Shown one piece after another: positions 25,233-36,350 of a stretch of DNA of 64,000 nt; position 1 is the stretch's first letter, and every line of letters begins with the position of its first letter. The translations under genes and the position numbers were made by a program. Source of the DNA: Agelas oroides. Its lineage: Eukaryota; Porifera; Demospongiae; Agelasida; Agelasidae. The stretch covers positions 3,022,304-3,086,303 of the forward strand of contig OX422185.1 of assembly GCA_949130485.1 (NCBI GenBank), read 5' to 3'. The notes beneath the pieces were generated by a model. That model did not search any database. It was given only the letters and a program-made list of their open reading frames with translations, and was not told where the DNA came from.

Positions 25233-27740
25233 GGAACTTAGTCGCAAAACGACGGAAAATTAATGACAGGGTTGTACCCATTCTGGTAGCAATACGTAAT
25301 TGGAATGACGTAATATGCCCGTGAAGAAGTCGCCGTGTTTGCCCAGTGTGTTGTACCTTGTCGTCTGAAGTTGACAAGACTGTATGATTTACACACACAA
25401 AGTGAGAGGTTGAACTTAGAGAGATTTTCGATCAGCAAAGTAACGCTTTCAAGGCCTGCTGATATGTAATCTACTCACAGCACTCGGAAACGTTGGGTCT
25501 GTTGCCTTTGGCTTCCATCCTACTGTCTGGCATAGCTACCATTGGCATCAATACTTGATTTTAGCATTGTCATTTTACTGTTTTCTAAACATCAATATCA
25601 ATAAAGATTGACCAGTCTTTAGTAGTAAACATCATGTGTTAAAAAAGGACTAAATCATTCAAGTCATCACAGCGTGTAAGAGAGGAACCAGAAGTATCAC
25701 AATCTTCGACTGCAAGTGTTTGTTTTGATCAGCAGAATGATGGAAAATGTCTCTAAGGCCATACCAATTTGATCTTTTGATTCACGAGTAGGGTTCACAG
25801 AAAAAGTGGGTAGGTAGGTCGAATTACATTTATAAATGTAACTATGGATCTCATAAGTTTCATTAATTAATACCCTGCTCGAGCCACTTTCTCCACAGTC
25901 TCACCACAGAGCTCTTCTGAGATCTTTCCCAGATCCCAAAGTGTTCGTATCCTTCGCAGAAACAACCGTAGAAGGAACCAGGGTTGTTTGTCCTTCCCTA
26001 CCAACCCACAACTCTGAAGGGATATTTGCGTCAGATGTCTTGTATACATGCAGTGCCTAACATCTCACGTGATTAATTGGTGATGTCATAAAATAATTTC
26101 TGTTTATAAATCCTTCTTTCTAAAAATTGAGTCGCTGTACTCGTGAATCAAAAGATCAAATTGGTATGGCCTAACCTCTCACTTCATAAGATATTCTGAT
26201 AGTATTTCATGCAAGGGAAATTCTGATACCACAGAGTAGATCAAATGCTTCTGTGAATCAAGTAGGCCTGCTGACATTTATCAACAATGTTTTTCCCTTG
26301 CTAAACTTCACAGTATCGTGGAGACATTAGCTTGATTGTTGGAATGACACTGTAATTGGAATAGCCTTGCTTTACCTTAATCATGCTTGTGATTATCCTG
26401 TTGAAGGGATCATCACATAGATTTTTTGACAATGTTAAAGTTATGAGTCCATGTACAGAAAAACTATGAAAAACTTTGCTGTCATACACTGGACACAGGA
26501 TATGAAATGACTAGTCTTGCTGGGCACACCTATAGTTACTGATTACTGTGCAGTTAGGGGATTTGCTATACATCTCCAATAGCATTTCAAGTCACTCCAC
26601 TCACAGCCAGTGACACTATGAAGTACTGAAGTCGATGGATAACTTTGCGTTCACAAGACTAGGGCACGCAGATTAATTTTTTTGACAGAACTTAGTCACC
26701 AAAATGATGGAAAGTTAATGACAAGGTTGTACGCATTCTGGTAGCTAATATGCCTGTGAAGATCAGAGAGAGTCGCTGGCTGTGTTTGAATACCCAGTGC
26801 GTTGTTCTTTGCCGATCTCAAAGTGGTCAAAAGTCATGATTCACAAAGTGAGAGGTTAGACTTGGAGACATTTAAAGTACAACTTTCCCATCTAAATTGT
26901 GGCTGCCAAAAGGACTGTGAGACTGTTGGGTATGTTGTTTTGCGTTCCCTCATAGAGGAACTGGCATGCACTATTTTGTACATCATACTGTAGGTTAAAA
27001 CATCGACCAACTTCGTTTACCAAACATTGATTCCTACCAAAAGTTGCAGCATGTAAAGAGGAAATATAAAAGCAGAGCTATCACAATCTTACAGAAGCAG
27101 TTGCATGGCCAGCAGAATGACATCTTTGGTAATACGAACTCATCTCATTTATGTTTGTGACAATATGATGAATTTAGTCAATGAAAATGTCGTATCAAAT
27201 ATGTTCATTCTGCTGTGCAATTGTGATACTTCTGCTATTAGTTCCTCACACACTGTGATGACTTGAATGATTTGGTTCTTTATTGTAACGTGTGATCCAC
27301 CAGCAACATCAAACCTCATTAACATTTTTTAACCCATGATGTTTACTACTAAAGACTGGTCAATCTTTATTGATATCGATGTTTAGAAAACAGTAAAATG
27401 ACAATGCTAAAATCAAGTATTGATGCCAATGGTAGCTATGCCAGACAGTATAGGATGGAAGCCAAAGGCAACAGACCCAACGTTTCAGTGCTGTGAGTAG
27501 ATTACATATCAGCAGGCCTTGAAAGCGTTACTTTGCTGATCGAAAATCTCTTTAAGTTCAACCTCTCACTTTGTGTGTGTAAATCATACAGTCTTGTCAA
27601 CTTCAGACGGCAAGGGACGACACACTGGGCAAACACGGCGACTTCTTCACGGGCATATTACGTCATTCCAATTACGTATTGCTACCAGAATGGGTACAAC
27701 CCTGTCATTAATTTTCCGTCGTTTTGCGACTAAGTTCTCG
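25233..27740. mobile_element. Large foldback element, arms of about 520 bp
   Basis: 25233-25750 and about 27215-27740 are inverted copies with high identity over aacttagtcgcaaaacgacg, tacgtaattggaatgacgta, ccagtctttagtagtaaaca and ttcaagtcatcacag. A third, more diverged copy lies between them in direct orientation (about 26680-27130). None of the three has a convincing ORF. Confidence 0.75.
25757..26174. mobile_element. MITE nested in the foldback element
   Basis: Near-perfect inverted ends of about 34 bp: aaggccataccaatttgatc at left and gatcaaattggtatggcct at right, continuing into ttttgattcacgagta on both sides. It sits next to the left arm of the larger foldback. Confidence 0.8.
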
Positions 27741-27810
27741 AACCTCATCCAGAAAAAAATCCGCCCGACGCGGAGGAAGAGCGCCTGGTACAGCTTCCGG
27801 TTAATTAAAA

Positions 27811-28398
27811 ATGGCGTTGCTCACGTTTATGACGTTTACACTGTTTAGGGGCATGTGCTCTGACAAAAATTTAAGTAGTAAACCTCCCGACGTGGCCCAG
27901 TTAGCGAAAATGGCATCGGTGTGCCACCTTTTCGGATCCTCTGTGGCTTACAGCCACCATAGAGTAGCATTGTTTGGTAAAAAAGCTAGCCAGGAAAGAC
28001 TAGCATCAAGGATAAGCGCTCTGTTGGATATAATGTTGAACGATGACGACGGCTTACCGAATCTCATGTGTGCGAAGTGCAAGCGGAGAGTTGAAAGTTT
28101 AGAGAACCATACTTGGGGTCGCAAGTCGCTGAAGGGCTTGAGAAATCACTTGGTGAAAATCCGAACCTTCATTACACGCCATTACATTATCCTGACAAGT
28201 TTACTATATCGAGTCCGAACGCTGACGTCACATGACACGGAAGAATCAGAAAATAGTCCGGAGTCCCCACATCTTGGGGAGATTAAACGCATGCGCAAGC
28301 AGTGTGTACCAGGCGCTTCTCCGTTTTTCGCGCGCGCCGGAGACGAGGCTAGGCTGTCACGGTCTTTTCCTCCCGCCGGCATTGGGCAAGGCTTATGA
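27811..28398 (+). CDS. Exon with a zinc-binding N-terminal domain, probably transposon-derived
   Basis: A 195-residue frame. Residues about 25-90 contain CHLFG, then LFGKKASQERLASRISALL, then DGLPNLMCAKCKRRVESLE. Paired cysteines around a helical middle resemble the zinc-associated N-terminal domains seen in many uncharacterised invertebrate proteins linked to transposons. The latter half is low in recognisable sequence and probably runs into intron. No downstream exon was identified. A similar domain occurs at 50.36-50.79 kb. Function unknown. Confidence 0.45.
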   Translation: MALLTFMTFTLFRGMCSDKNLSSKPPDVAQLAKMASVCHLFGSSVAYSHHRVALFGKKASQERLASRISALLDIMLNDDDGLPNLMCAKCKRRVESLENHTWGRKSLKGLRNHLVKIRTFITRHYIILTSLLYRVRTLTSHDTEESENSPESPHLGEIKRMRKQCVPGASPFFARAGDEARLSRSFPPAGIGQGL

Positions 28399-28761
28399 AC
28401 ACTACGTAGGTAAGGCGCTGCATTCAGCTGCCTACTTGTAGCTACACTATAAAAATAGCCTACTCACAGCTTCATTGAACTGTAAAGCTAGGATGGTCAG
28501 TTGTCAGTATGATAGTAGTTTCTGTGCTGCAGCTGGTCAGTCGTCATGTGATTGACAACTGAACTTGGTTTCACAACGTTTGGTAAGAAGAGTGGTTGGC
28601 CCTTCATCGGGTTCTAGCTGGCTATATTACACATAATTATTTAATACATGCCTGGAACCACTACTAAACTGTCAACGCCATTTCAAGTTCTGGTGTTGTG
28701 ATTGCACTTGAAATAGGCTTAGGTCTAACTGTAACTGAGATTAACATCAAAAAAGTACAGA
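28399..28761. other. Stretch without recognisable gene
   Basis: Nothing supported in this interval. Confidence 0.3.
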
Positions 28762-28938
28762 AACAAGACTTAAAAACCTATAAAGATGTAGGGATGGCAT
28801 GCCAAAAAGTAGGCAAACAAGGTAGGGAAAAGGCATGAAAGCAAAGGTCAACATATTGGCAAAGCCCCATCCCTACATCTTTTCACACTACAGTTAGTGC
28901 ATAGGGGTCTTCCTAAAATATACCAGGCAACCATTGTA

Positions 28939-29916
28939 ATGGCGTCGCGGAAAGCTAAAAACCCAAAGACTAGCGCAGCTATGTGTCCTGTCTGTGAGAA
29001 GGCTGTAATTGACGGGGGACGAAAGAGCCAAGACTCCATCTTCTGTGAGGGCTCCTGCCAAGCATGGCTGCATCGATGTTGTGCAGGGCTGACTCGTACC
29101 CGTTTCGCTGAGCTAAGTGATGACAGCAGGCCGTTCTACTGTCCCAGCTGTGCATCTGACATACACACACTTGAACTGGCAGAGTTGAAGAGTGCTGTGG
29201 CGGCCCTGGTCCTGGAAGTCGAGGAACTGAAAAGTACCATTCATACGTTGAGATGGACTGTCCAGCCGGCTGAGGGAGTTGAGCGAACGTGGTCTCAGGT
29301 TGTGCAAAAGAAACGCAAGCCCAAGAAGCCCCGACAAGCCCAGGGAGCTGACCAGAGTGCTGAGGAACGGGCTAGGAAACTGACAAGCGTCTGCGACCAA
29401 CGACTCTCCGGAGCTGGAGAACAACGTGGGAGCTCTCACGAGCAAGCTCCACCTTCCCAAAAGGAAAAAGTCGTTGGTGCAAGGAGAATTTGGGGAACCA
29501 TGAAAACTACCACTGTGGCTACTGTCACATCAACTCTGAGCAGGCTCACCTCTGTCGGGGGTAAGCTACAAATACGACGTAAGTTCAAGACAACTACAGA
29601 TAATCGCATTAGATGGTGGTTAGTTGTGAGGGGCTCTGAAGAGGACCTTTGTAACTTAGAAAATGAATGGGACCACATAAACATCCAAACATTGTGGAAA
29701 TTAGAGATGTGTTATAAGCTAGTAGAGAATCCTCCCCCTCAAGACCAAGACCAAGCGAACGCCAACTGTGAGTCAGATACTGCTAATCATGATTCTGGTA
29801 CTGACAAAAGCATTCTCTCAGAAGCAACCAGCCTACAGGATACTACACAATCTTGTCCAGAACACCCTTTAGGCACAAGCCCTCAGGGGGAGACCCCCCT
29901 GAGGGAGGAGAATTAA
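28939..29916 (+). CDS. LINE ORF1 protein with PHD finger
   Basis: About 325 residues from ATGGCGTCGCGG. Residues about 15-75 form a PHD-type zinc finger: CPVCEKAV, FCEGSCQAWLHRCC and FYCPSC. A coiled-coil-like stretch follows (LKSAVAALVLEVEELKSTI), then a basic, lysine- and proline-rich region. The C-terminal half has a conserved block around RIWGTMKTTT and RWWLVVRGSEEDL that the 7.2 kb LINE shares. Such proteins bind LINE RNA and help form the particle that inserts it. The frame is open throughout. Confidence 0.8.
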   Translation: MASRKAKNPKTSAAMCPVCEKAVIDGGRKSQDSIFCEGSCQAWLHRCCAGLTRTRFAELSDDSRPFYCPSCASDIHTLELAELKSAVAALVLEVEELKSTIHTLRWTVQPAEGVERTWSQVVQKKRKPKKPRQAQGADQSAEERARKLTSVCDQRLSGAGEQRGSSHEQAPPSQKEKVVGARRIWGTMKTTTVATVTSTLSRLTSVGGKLQIRRKFKTTTDNRIRWWLVVRGSEEDLCNLENEWDHINIQTLWKLEMCYKLVENPPPQDQDQANANCESDTANHDSGTDKSILSEATSLQDTTQSCPEHPLGTSPQGETPLREEN

Positions 29917-29957
29917 TTGAAAATCATGCCGTGCGGGGTGTTCGCCCTGATAAGCAT

Positions 29958-32349
29958 ATGCAGTTGCACATACTGTACTTTAATGCCAGAAGTCTATATC
30001 CCAAGCTTGACGAACTGCTTGCCCTGTGTGACATTGAAAGGCCAGAGGTAGTGTGCATTACAGAGACATGGTTGTGTGATGACATTGGTGAATTAGAGGT
30101 CTCCATCCCTGGATACAGTTGTGTTAGATGTGATAGGAACAGACATGGTGGTGGGGTTGCATTGTTTATCTCTGACAAGCTGGAATACCAGGTTACAATG
30201 TGTGGGCAAAATGAACTGGAATTTCTGCTTGTATCTGTACATAGCACAAACAATGTTAACGAGAAAGTGTACATTGGCTTATGGTACCAGCCACCTGCTA
30301 ATTCAGCTGCACTAGATGATTTGTATTCTATTTTTGAAAGTTTGGATATCAGTGTTTTTTCTAGTTTTATACTCCTGGGAGATTTTAATATTGACTTTTG
30401 TAATCACCACCATCCACTTTTTAGCAAGTTATCTAGTTTTTTTACAGAGTTTTGTACTTACGCAGGTCGTACCTCAGCCTACCCACTTTAACAGCACTGG
30501 TAGCTCTACCTTGATAGATCTTGTGCTAATGTCTGTTCCATCACAGTTGGTAAAGTGCAGTGTAATCCCGCCACTGGGTAACTCTGATCACAATGGAATA
30601 GACGTTACCTTGAAATGGTCTCGTAACACACGCCCAGTGAAAGCCAGCAAACGAACCATCTGGAGGTATGCCCATGCTGACTTTGACAAAGCAAACCGAT
30701 TGATTGTCAGAACTGACTGGTCATTCCTGCGTAATGTGTCCAGTATTGATTCAGCATGGGATCTGTGGGAGCAAAAGTTCATTTCCATTATGGAAGAGTG
30801 CATCCCCAAAGCCATTATTTCACAACAGCGGAATCTTCCTTGGATGAACAGGAGGATTAAAGCTAAAATCAGGAAGAGAAACAGCGTCTACAAGAAAGCT
30901 AGAGCAACTTGCCATTCATCCTTGTGGTCTAAGTATGTATCATTGAGGAACGAAGTTGTACAACTGTTGAGACAATCAAAGAAGAATCACTTGAAGAGAA
31001 TGTCAAATCTAGGGAGTAAACAATTCTGGAAAACAATTAAATATTTGAAAAAGACATCTAGTCAGGTTCCCACCCTGAAGAATGGTGCAACTGAAGCCTC
31101 ATCGAATATTGACAAGGCATCCTTGCTCAATGAAGTGTTCTCTAAAAATTTCAATGATGCTATTCCTCCATTGAGCGAGTCAGATCATCAATGCTTCTTA
31201 GCTGATCCCTCATCACCACCACCTGAGGATATCCTTTGCACCCAACAGGAGATCTTCAACTTGTTGAATGCCTTGGACACCAACAAAGCCTCAGGACCTG
31301 ACGGAATTTCTGGGAAAATGCTCAAAGGAACTGCTATTTCTATTTCACCAATCCTAACAGAACTTTTCAATCTGTCAATCACGAGTGGGAGAATTCCTTC
31401 CAAGTGGAAATTGTCATCTGTTGTCCCAATCCCTAAGTCATCAGGTAATGCGGACAATCCCTCGAACTACAGGCCAATATCTCTTCTCTCAGTGGTCAGC
31501 AAGATCATGGAAAGACATATTTACAGCATAGTGTTTGAACACTTGGCTGATCAGGAGTTTCTCTCTGCTGCTCAATGGGGGTTTTGCCCTGGGAAATCCA
31601 CAGTTACAGCTCTTGTGTCAACCTTTCACAACATCCTCCAACTCATGGAAAATGGCTTTGATGTCTCCCTTGTCTTTTTTGACTTGCGTAAAGCATTCGA
31701 CAGTGTTCCCCATCTTCCTCTTCTGCATAAGCTAAAAGACATTGGTCTGGACCAACACATTTTGCAGTGGATTGCTTCATATTTATGCAACAGACAACAA
31801 TACGTTGTGGTGGATGGTGCTTCATCTGATACTACTTCTGTGCTGTCTGGTGTCCCACAGGGTTCAGTTCTGGGGCCTTTACTGTTTCTTATCTACATCA
31901 ACCATGTTTCCTCCCTGTCACTTACTGATGGATCCAAGCTGACAATGTACGCAGACGACATCCTCCTCTACAAACCAATCAGTCATCCTGAGGATTATAG
32001 TGGCCTACAAACTGATATCGATGCCATACAGGATTGCATTAGCACCAATTACTTGACGATGAACCCACACAAATGCAAGTATCTCATTTGCTCAAGAAAG
32101 ATACACCCCAATCTACCTCCTTCAGGACTCCTACTGGGTGGCGTGACATTAGAGCAGGTTGAAAGCTATCGCTATCTAGGAGTTTTGGTGTCGTCCAGGC
32201 TAACCTGGTCTGATCACATCGAACATATATGTGCTAAGGCCAGGAAGCTAGTTGGGATGTTGTGCAGACAGTTTTATAGCTGGGCTGACTCCAACACCCT
32301 GCTGCTTATCTATCGTACATGCATAAGACCTCACTTGGAGTATGCCTAA
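29958..32349 (+). CDS. LINE ORF2: endonuclease and reverse transcriptase
   Basis: Endonuclease motifs appear in order: YFNARSLYPKLDEL, TETWL, RNRHGGGVALF, YQPP, LLGDFNIDF and, after a frame change near 30470, GNSDHNGID. The reverse transcriptase follows: YRPISLLSVVSKIMER, FDLRKAFDSVPH, LSGVPQGSVLGPLLFLIYI and MYADDILLY (near 31950). The frame ends at RPHLEYA, about 100 residues short of the related LINE at 7.2 kb. The missing tail (AHTNYMYHSFVP...) reappears downstream in both orientations. The enzyme would nick target DNA and prime reverse transcription there; the frame change makes this copy inactive. Confidence 0.85.
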
Positions 32350-32791
32350 TGTGAGACATGTGCCTCAAAGTGATACAACAAGGATCTTTTAAAGGAGGAG
32401 ATAGAACAACATAATTTAACTGAGTCAGGCAAATTGCTCCAGGAGGAGATTACAGAAGGTACAAATGAGTGATACATGTAATTAGTATGTGCAAAAGGTC
32501 TAGTAAAATTAAACGTACTTGTACGATTAAGGTGGTATGGTAAATTACTGTGGTCATATGGACTTCCCATCTAGTATCTTTGTACAAAGTAATTTACCAT
32601 ACCACCTTAATCGTACAAGTACGTTTAATTTTACTAGACCTTTTGCACATACTAATTACATGTATCACTCATTTGTACCTTCTGTAATCTCCTCCTGGAG
32701 CAATTTGCCTGACTCAGTTAAATTATGTTCTTCTATCTCCTCCTTTAAAAGATCCTTGTTGTATCACTTTGAGGCACATGTCTCACATTAG
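32346..32791. repeat. Head-to-head duplication of the LINE 3' end
   Basis: About 32350-32555 is the near-exact reverse complement of 32590-32791, with a short spacer. Both read the LINE C-terminal sequence AHTNYMYHSFVPSVISSW up to EAHVSH, one on each strand, differing at one residue. Confidence 0.9.
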
Positions 32792-32871
32792 CTATCAGCT
32801 ATACTCATGTTGCCATTGTCATTTATGACATAAATTTTATAGAAGGAAAAAAAAAAAAAAAAAAAAAAAAA

Positions 32872-33700
32872 CCCACAAGTTCACAACCTTTATTACTGGC
32901 AGTTCATGGCTGTAGCCTCGTTCTCAGGCCACTTCCTTCTCCCACATGGCCTGGTAATGAGGCTAGTATGACCTAGCATGCCATCCCTACATCTTTTTAA
33001 GTCTTGTATGTAGACGATCGCTGGGGCAGAGAGGTTGCAGAGAGGTGGGGAGGCTCCTCCCCCTGATAACACCAAGGGCCATCTGCGTGGATTGGTGTTT
33101 TAAAGGCCGACCTGTGTCAAGTATATTTTCTTTGCAGCGCGGGCAGTAACAGATAGCATGCATGATGGGCCCTATACGTACATTCGGTAACTTACCTTTG
33201 TACCAGGTTATGCGGCACCACCATTCCAATTTTCCTAGGATTACGTGACTCCACCTTTGACCTCCCCCCGGAAATGTGGTATCCTCGAGCGTAAGCGCGC
33301 GAACACAAACAGTGACCAGAGGCAGAGAACCACAGTGCTGAACGTTTCATCTGACTTATGGCAGCTAGATGTGTACACATGGCAGGTGAGACAAATACTC
33401 GTCACAGAGTCGTGCCTACCTGTCATGCCGTAGGATGGGTAGCCCCTTTGGTGCATGTTGCCGACAGCCATGGGTCTGACTGGAGCTGAAGTGTTGGAGT
33501 TACATTTGGCCACAACCAAAGTTTTTTGTGTAGCTATTCATGTTTGTGTCTGTGTATCTTTGTAAATTATGCGCATGCCTACCGGTTAGTCGCAAATGAA
33601 CCTTTGAACAGCGATTGAAGCGTTTTCGTACCTCGACGTTTCTAGCTTAGGATAAAAGGTGTGGTATCAAGAACAATGAGTACTTTTACTCACAGAAAAA
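32872..33700. other. Repeat-rich stretch without a clear gene
   Basis: A tgtagcctcgttctcagg / ggcctggtaatgaggcta hairpin lies at 32914-32967. On the minus strand a cysteine-bearing fragment (CYCPRCKENIL near 33130) and a good donor (caaag|gtaagt near 33195) hint at an exon, but no domain or partner exon could be named. A short acidic frame starts at 33701 just before the minisatellite. Confidence 0.35.
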
Positions 33701-33834
33701 ATGGAACTACCCGCCGAACAACCTGCTGACCACTCGGATTTTGAGACAGAGAGCGACGGAGAAACAGAACGATGGAGAAACAGAGGAGGAGCGCATATAC
33801 AATGAAACTCTCCAATACCTAGGGGGGAGAGAGA

Positions 33835-34165
33835 TGCATGATATCCTAGGAAAGTAGGCAGGAGGTGCATGATATCCTAGCAAAATGCATGATGTCCTAG
33901 GATAATGGGTACGGGGTGCATGATATCTTAGGAAAATGGGTACGGGATGCATGATATCTTAGGAAAATGGGTACGGTGTGCATGATATCCTAGGATAATA
34001 GGTACGGGGTGCATGATATCTTAGGAAAATGGGTACTGGGTGCATGATATCTTAGGAAAATGGGTACGGTGTGCATGATATCCTAGGATAATAGGTACGG
34101 GGTGCATGATATCTTAGGAAAATGGGTAGGGGGTGCATGATATCCTAGGATAATAGGCATGCGGG
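33835..34165 (+). repeat. Minisatellite, 31-bp unit, about 10-11 copies
   Basis: Unit ggggtgcatgatatcttagg plus aaaatgggtac. Units alternate between ttaggaaaatggg and ctaggataatagg in a three-unit pattern that occurs twice. Degenerate units continue to about 34270. Confidence 0.85.
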
Positions 34166-34381
34166 GGTGCCTAAAATACTACCACGATAGGGGGTGCCAG
34201 ATTTCCTGAGGGAGTGCCCATTTTCCTAGGAAAAACTGCGTGGGGGTGCCAGATTTCCTGGGGTGCAAAATATCCTGTGACAACCGGTACGGCCATGGCC
34301 GTACCATTGCCGCCGGCCTTGGCTACCTTTTGTCTACCACTTTTTTTCCAAACGAGACATACATATATGTACACAACTCAC

Positions 34382-34388
34382 AAGCCAT
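34382..34388 (-). other. Orphan first coding exon of the death-domain family
   Basis: ATGGCTT followed by gtgagttgtgtac, preceded by gtttcaagagcaagaagt. It matches the first exons of genes C and D including the flanks, with a T in place of the last G. No death-domain exon lies downstream of it on this strand. Confidence 0.5.
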
Positions 34389-35087
34389 ACTTCTTGCTCT
34401 TGAAACAACACTACACAGTGTACTACCGACAATTGGCAGAGTTGTATCATGGGAGGTGCTATAGCCTCATTTCCACTTCCGTGTATGAGGATGTCCCTGG
34501 GGCTTTTTCATTAATATTTGTCAAGGTGAGTTGCATATCGTAAGTGACGCATTCTAGCTCGTCTTGGCCATGATTGTCTGTGAGTTTAATCTACCATTCT
34601 TCAAGTACAAATTAAATGGTTGGCCTGAAGATGTTCATTTTCTGCTAGTCCTATACTGAAACAACAGAATAGCTGGCAGTCTCCTCAGCTAGCACACAGT
34701 ATATCATGGTCTAATTGCAAGAAGGGATATTTGCTTTGTCCAATCATTGAATCAACCAATCAATCAATCAATCAAATTTTACTTGTGTTACTTGCACACA
34801 CACATACAACCATTATAAGTTTAAGAGTCACGGTTTAGCTACTATACACATCATAAAGTTAATAGTATACACTGAATGTGCAAAAGAAAAGTAGGGATGG
34901 GTAATTCAGTTCATTGTTCAGAGCTAGTGGTTTTGTATTCTGCATGGACCACCTGGAATTCACTAACACACTCAATTCCATTGGCCAAGCCTCATCTCAC
35001 TGAACGGTTTGGGACCCGCAGAACACAGTTAATAAGTCTCTAGCACCTTTTTGCCTTGTGGGGCACATTAACTTTAGCAGGACCATT
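34389..35087. other. Stretch without recognisable gene
   Basis: A short (CAAT)n run lies at about 34744-34775. Sequence near 34471-34520 matches, on the minus strand, the region upstream of the first exons of genes C and D (gaaaaagccccagggac). Confidence 0.4.
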
Positions 35088-35413
35088 TCAGTCAAAGTTA
35101 AGACAGTTACCTTCACCATGACATCTACTGCAGCTATGCTTCTTAATTGTGTCAGGCTTCTTCCAGATGTGCCAGTGAAAAGTGATGCTCTCTGGTTTGA
35201 CATCCTGCTTCCCGCACTTGTAACACTCCGCCGTGTCACACATACGGCATTGTACGGTGTAGTGGCCTCTTCTCCCTTTGGAGTCGCTTCTCGCATTTTG
35301 TTGCACTTCCTACACTTTGACTGTGCATTTTCATCTGGGACTCTTTCCCCCCAACGATGCTTGCAGCAGCTAAATTGGCGGAGGGGGAGACGATTGCGAC
35401 TTCGTTTCGGCAT
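35088..35413 (-). pseudogene. Zinc finger of 3CxxC type, frame-broken
   Basis: The minus strand reads MPKRSRNRLPLRQFSCCKHR and then W, and QSKCRKCNKM, in one frame. The next frame continues with GHYTVQCRMCDTAECYKCGK, KPDTIKKHSCSRCHGEGNC and a stop. Spacing of CxxC pairs and HSCSRC resembles the 3CxxC zinc fingers of ZAR1 and receptor-transporting proteins. The second half is clearly related to the C-terminus of gene D (CDTASCYKCGKWDVKP, HSCNRC). The frame change near 35300 has no GT-AG explanation, so this is probably a broken copy of a gene D-like 3' exon. Confidence 0.5.
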
Positions 35414-35811
35414 CCTTGTTTGAGTTCTTTTTTTGCTGTTTATAGGTTGCCGTAGTTTCAGATCGTAAAACTCTTCCGACTGGATGTACATGAAATGCAA
35501 ATAGCCTATATACAAATTTTGTTTCATTAGACAATACAACCGCATTATATACTGCCGAATAATAAAGATTCGGGGAATGCCAGGGTAATCCCCGCCCTTT
35601 TACATTATTGATACATGAATGTACTTATAAATACTTAACATACCTTCTAGAAAGATCTCTCCAACTTGGATTATTTTGCAATCTTGGTCCACTGTATTGC
35701 ATCAAGTATTCACGGGTTGTGCATTCTTAGGCTGTGTCCTATGCAAGATAGCAGTAGAGTTATGATTCGTAAGATGTTTGTGTAATGAGCTGTTTAACAC
35801 TGCATGCCACA

Positions 35812-36010
35812 GATAAGTAGCTTCACACAATCAATAAGTGATTGCGTAAAGCTACTTATCTGAATAGCTTGCATCACCTGACTTGTTACATCACTAGCTA
35901 GATTCTATAATGTAGCTTCACACAATCAATAAGTGATTGCGTAAAGCTACTTATCTGAATAGCTTGCATCACCTGACTTGTTACATTCACTAGCTAGATT
36001 CTATAATGTA
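35812..36010. repeat. Tandem duplication of about 98 bp inside copy A
   Basis: tagcttcacacaatcaataa...gctagattctataatg occurs twice here and once in copy B (53143-53240), so this duplication came after the segmental one. Each unit holds a hairpin (ataagtagctt / aagctacttat). Confidence 0.8.
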
Positions 36011-36053
36011 GCTATACGATTTTGTATTGATACTTGGAAACAGTCTACATATT

Positions 36054-36350
36054 TCAGGAAGTGAAAAGCTGGCAGTCAGTGGGAATCACCTGCCACTGAG
36101 CTACAACAGCTGGTGTGGATTGCCTTGGCAGCCATTCTGCATGAACTGTCAGAACTCCATTAAATGTTGACTGGAAAATTCTTTCCATCAGAAAAGAATC
36201 CATTCTGAGTGGTTTTCTCTTAGATGCTTGATGTTCTAAGCATTTTGAATGAGAAAACCACTGAGCATTGGGTCTCTCCTGCATGATTTGACCCCTAATG
36301 CAGTCCCGACAGCACATGCTGAATGGTTGCTGGGTATACAAGTGAAGCAT
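36054..36350 (-). CDS. Unidentified 98-residue frame, present in both duplicates
   Basis: Open frame (PFSMCCRDCIRGQI..., ...VVAQWQVIPTDCQLFTS) with no recognised domain. The copy at 53282-53578 differs by one residue. Because the two copies are so similar overall, its openness is only weak evidence for a gene; it may be a terminal exon of a lost family member. Confidence 0.25.
   Translation of the reverse strand: MLHLYTQQPFSMCCRDCIRGQIMQERPNAQWFSHSKCLEHQASKRKPLRMDSFLMERIFQSTFNGVLTVHAEWLPRQSTPAVVAQWQVIPTDCQLFTS

Larger units (their letters stand above)
28890..32871 (+). mobile_element. CR1/L2-like LINE, nearly complete
   Basis: ORF1 (28939-29916) is followed by ORF2 (29958-32349) and a run of about 28 A at 32844-32871. 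ORF2 carries one frame change near 30470, and its far C-terminal part is displaced by an inverted repeat of the 3' end. Motif order (PHD-type ORF1, endonuclease, RT) suggests the CR1/L2 group. The long A run and mostly open frames suggest a fairly recent insertion. Confidence 0.85.
28762..33014. mobile_element. Possible TIR element hosting the LINE
   Basis: caagacttaaaaa...agatgtagggatggcatg near 28767-28803 recurs inverted at about 32977-33012. A further inverted copy of gatgtagggatgg lies at 28868-28880, making a short hairpin of its own. Either the LINE landed inside one such element or two separate copies flank it by chance. Confidence 0.35.

Noticed and set aside
32537-32791. Separate small gene encoding the AHTNYMYHSF sequence
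   Set aside because: It is the C-terminal tail of the LINE reverse transcriptase, present in both orientations.
33192-33519. Minus-strand gene with CYCPRCKENIL
   Set aside because: A good donor and some cysteines, but no acceptor, domain or partner exon could be supported.
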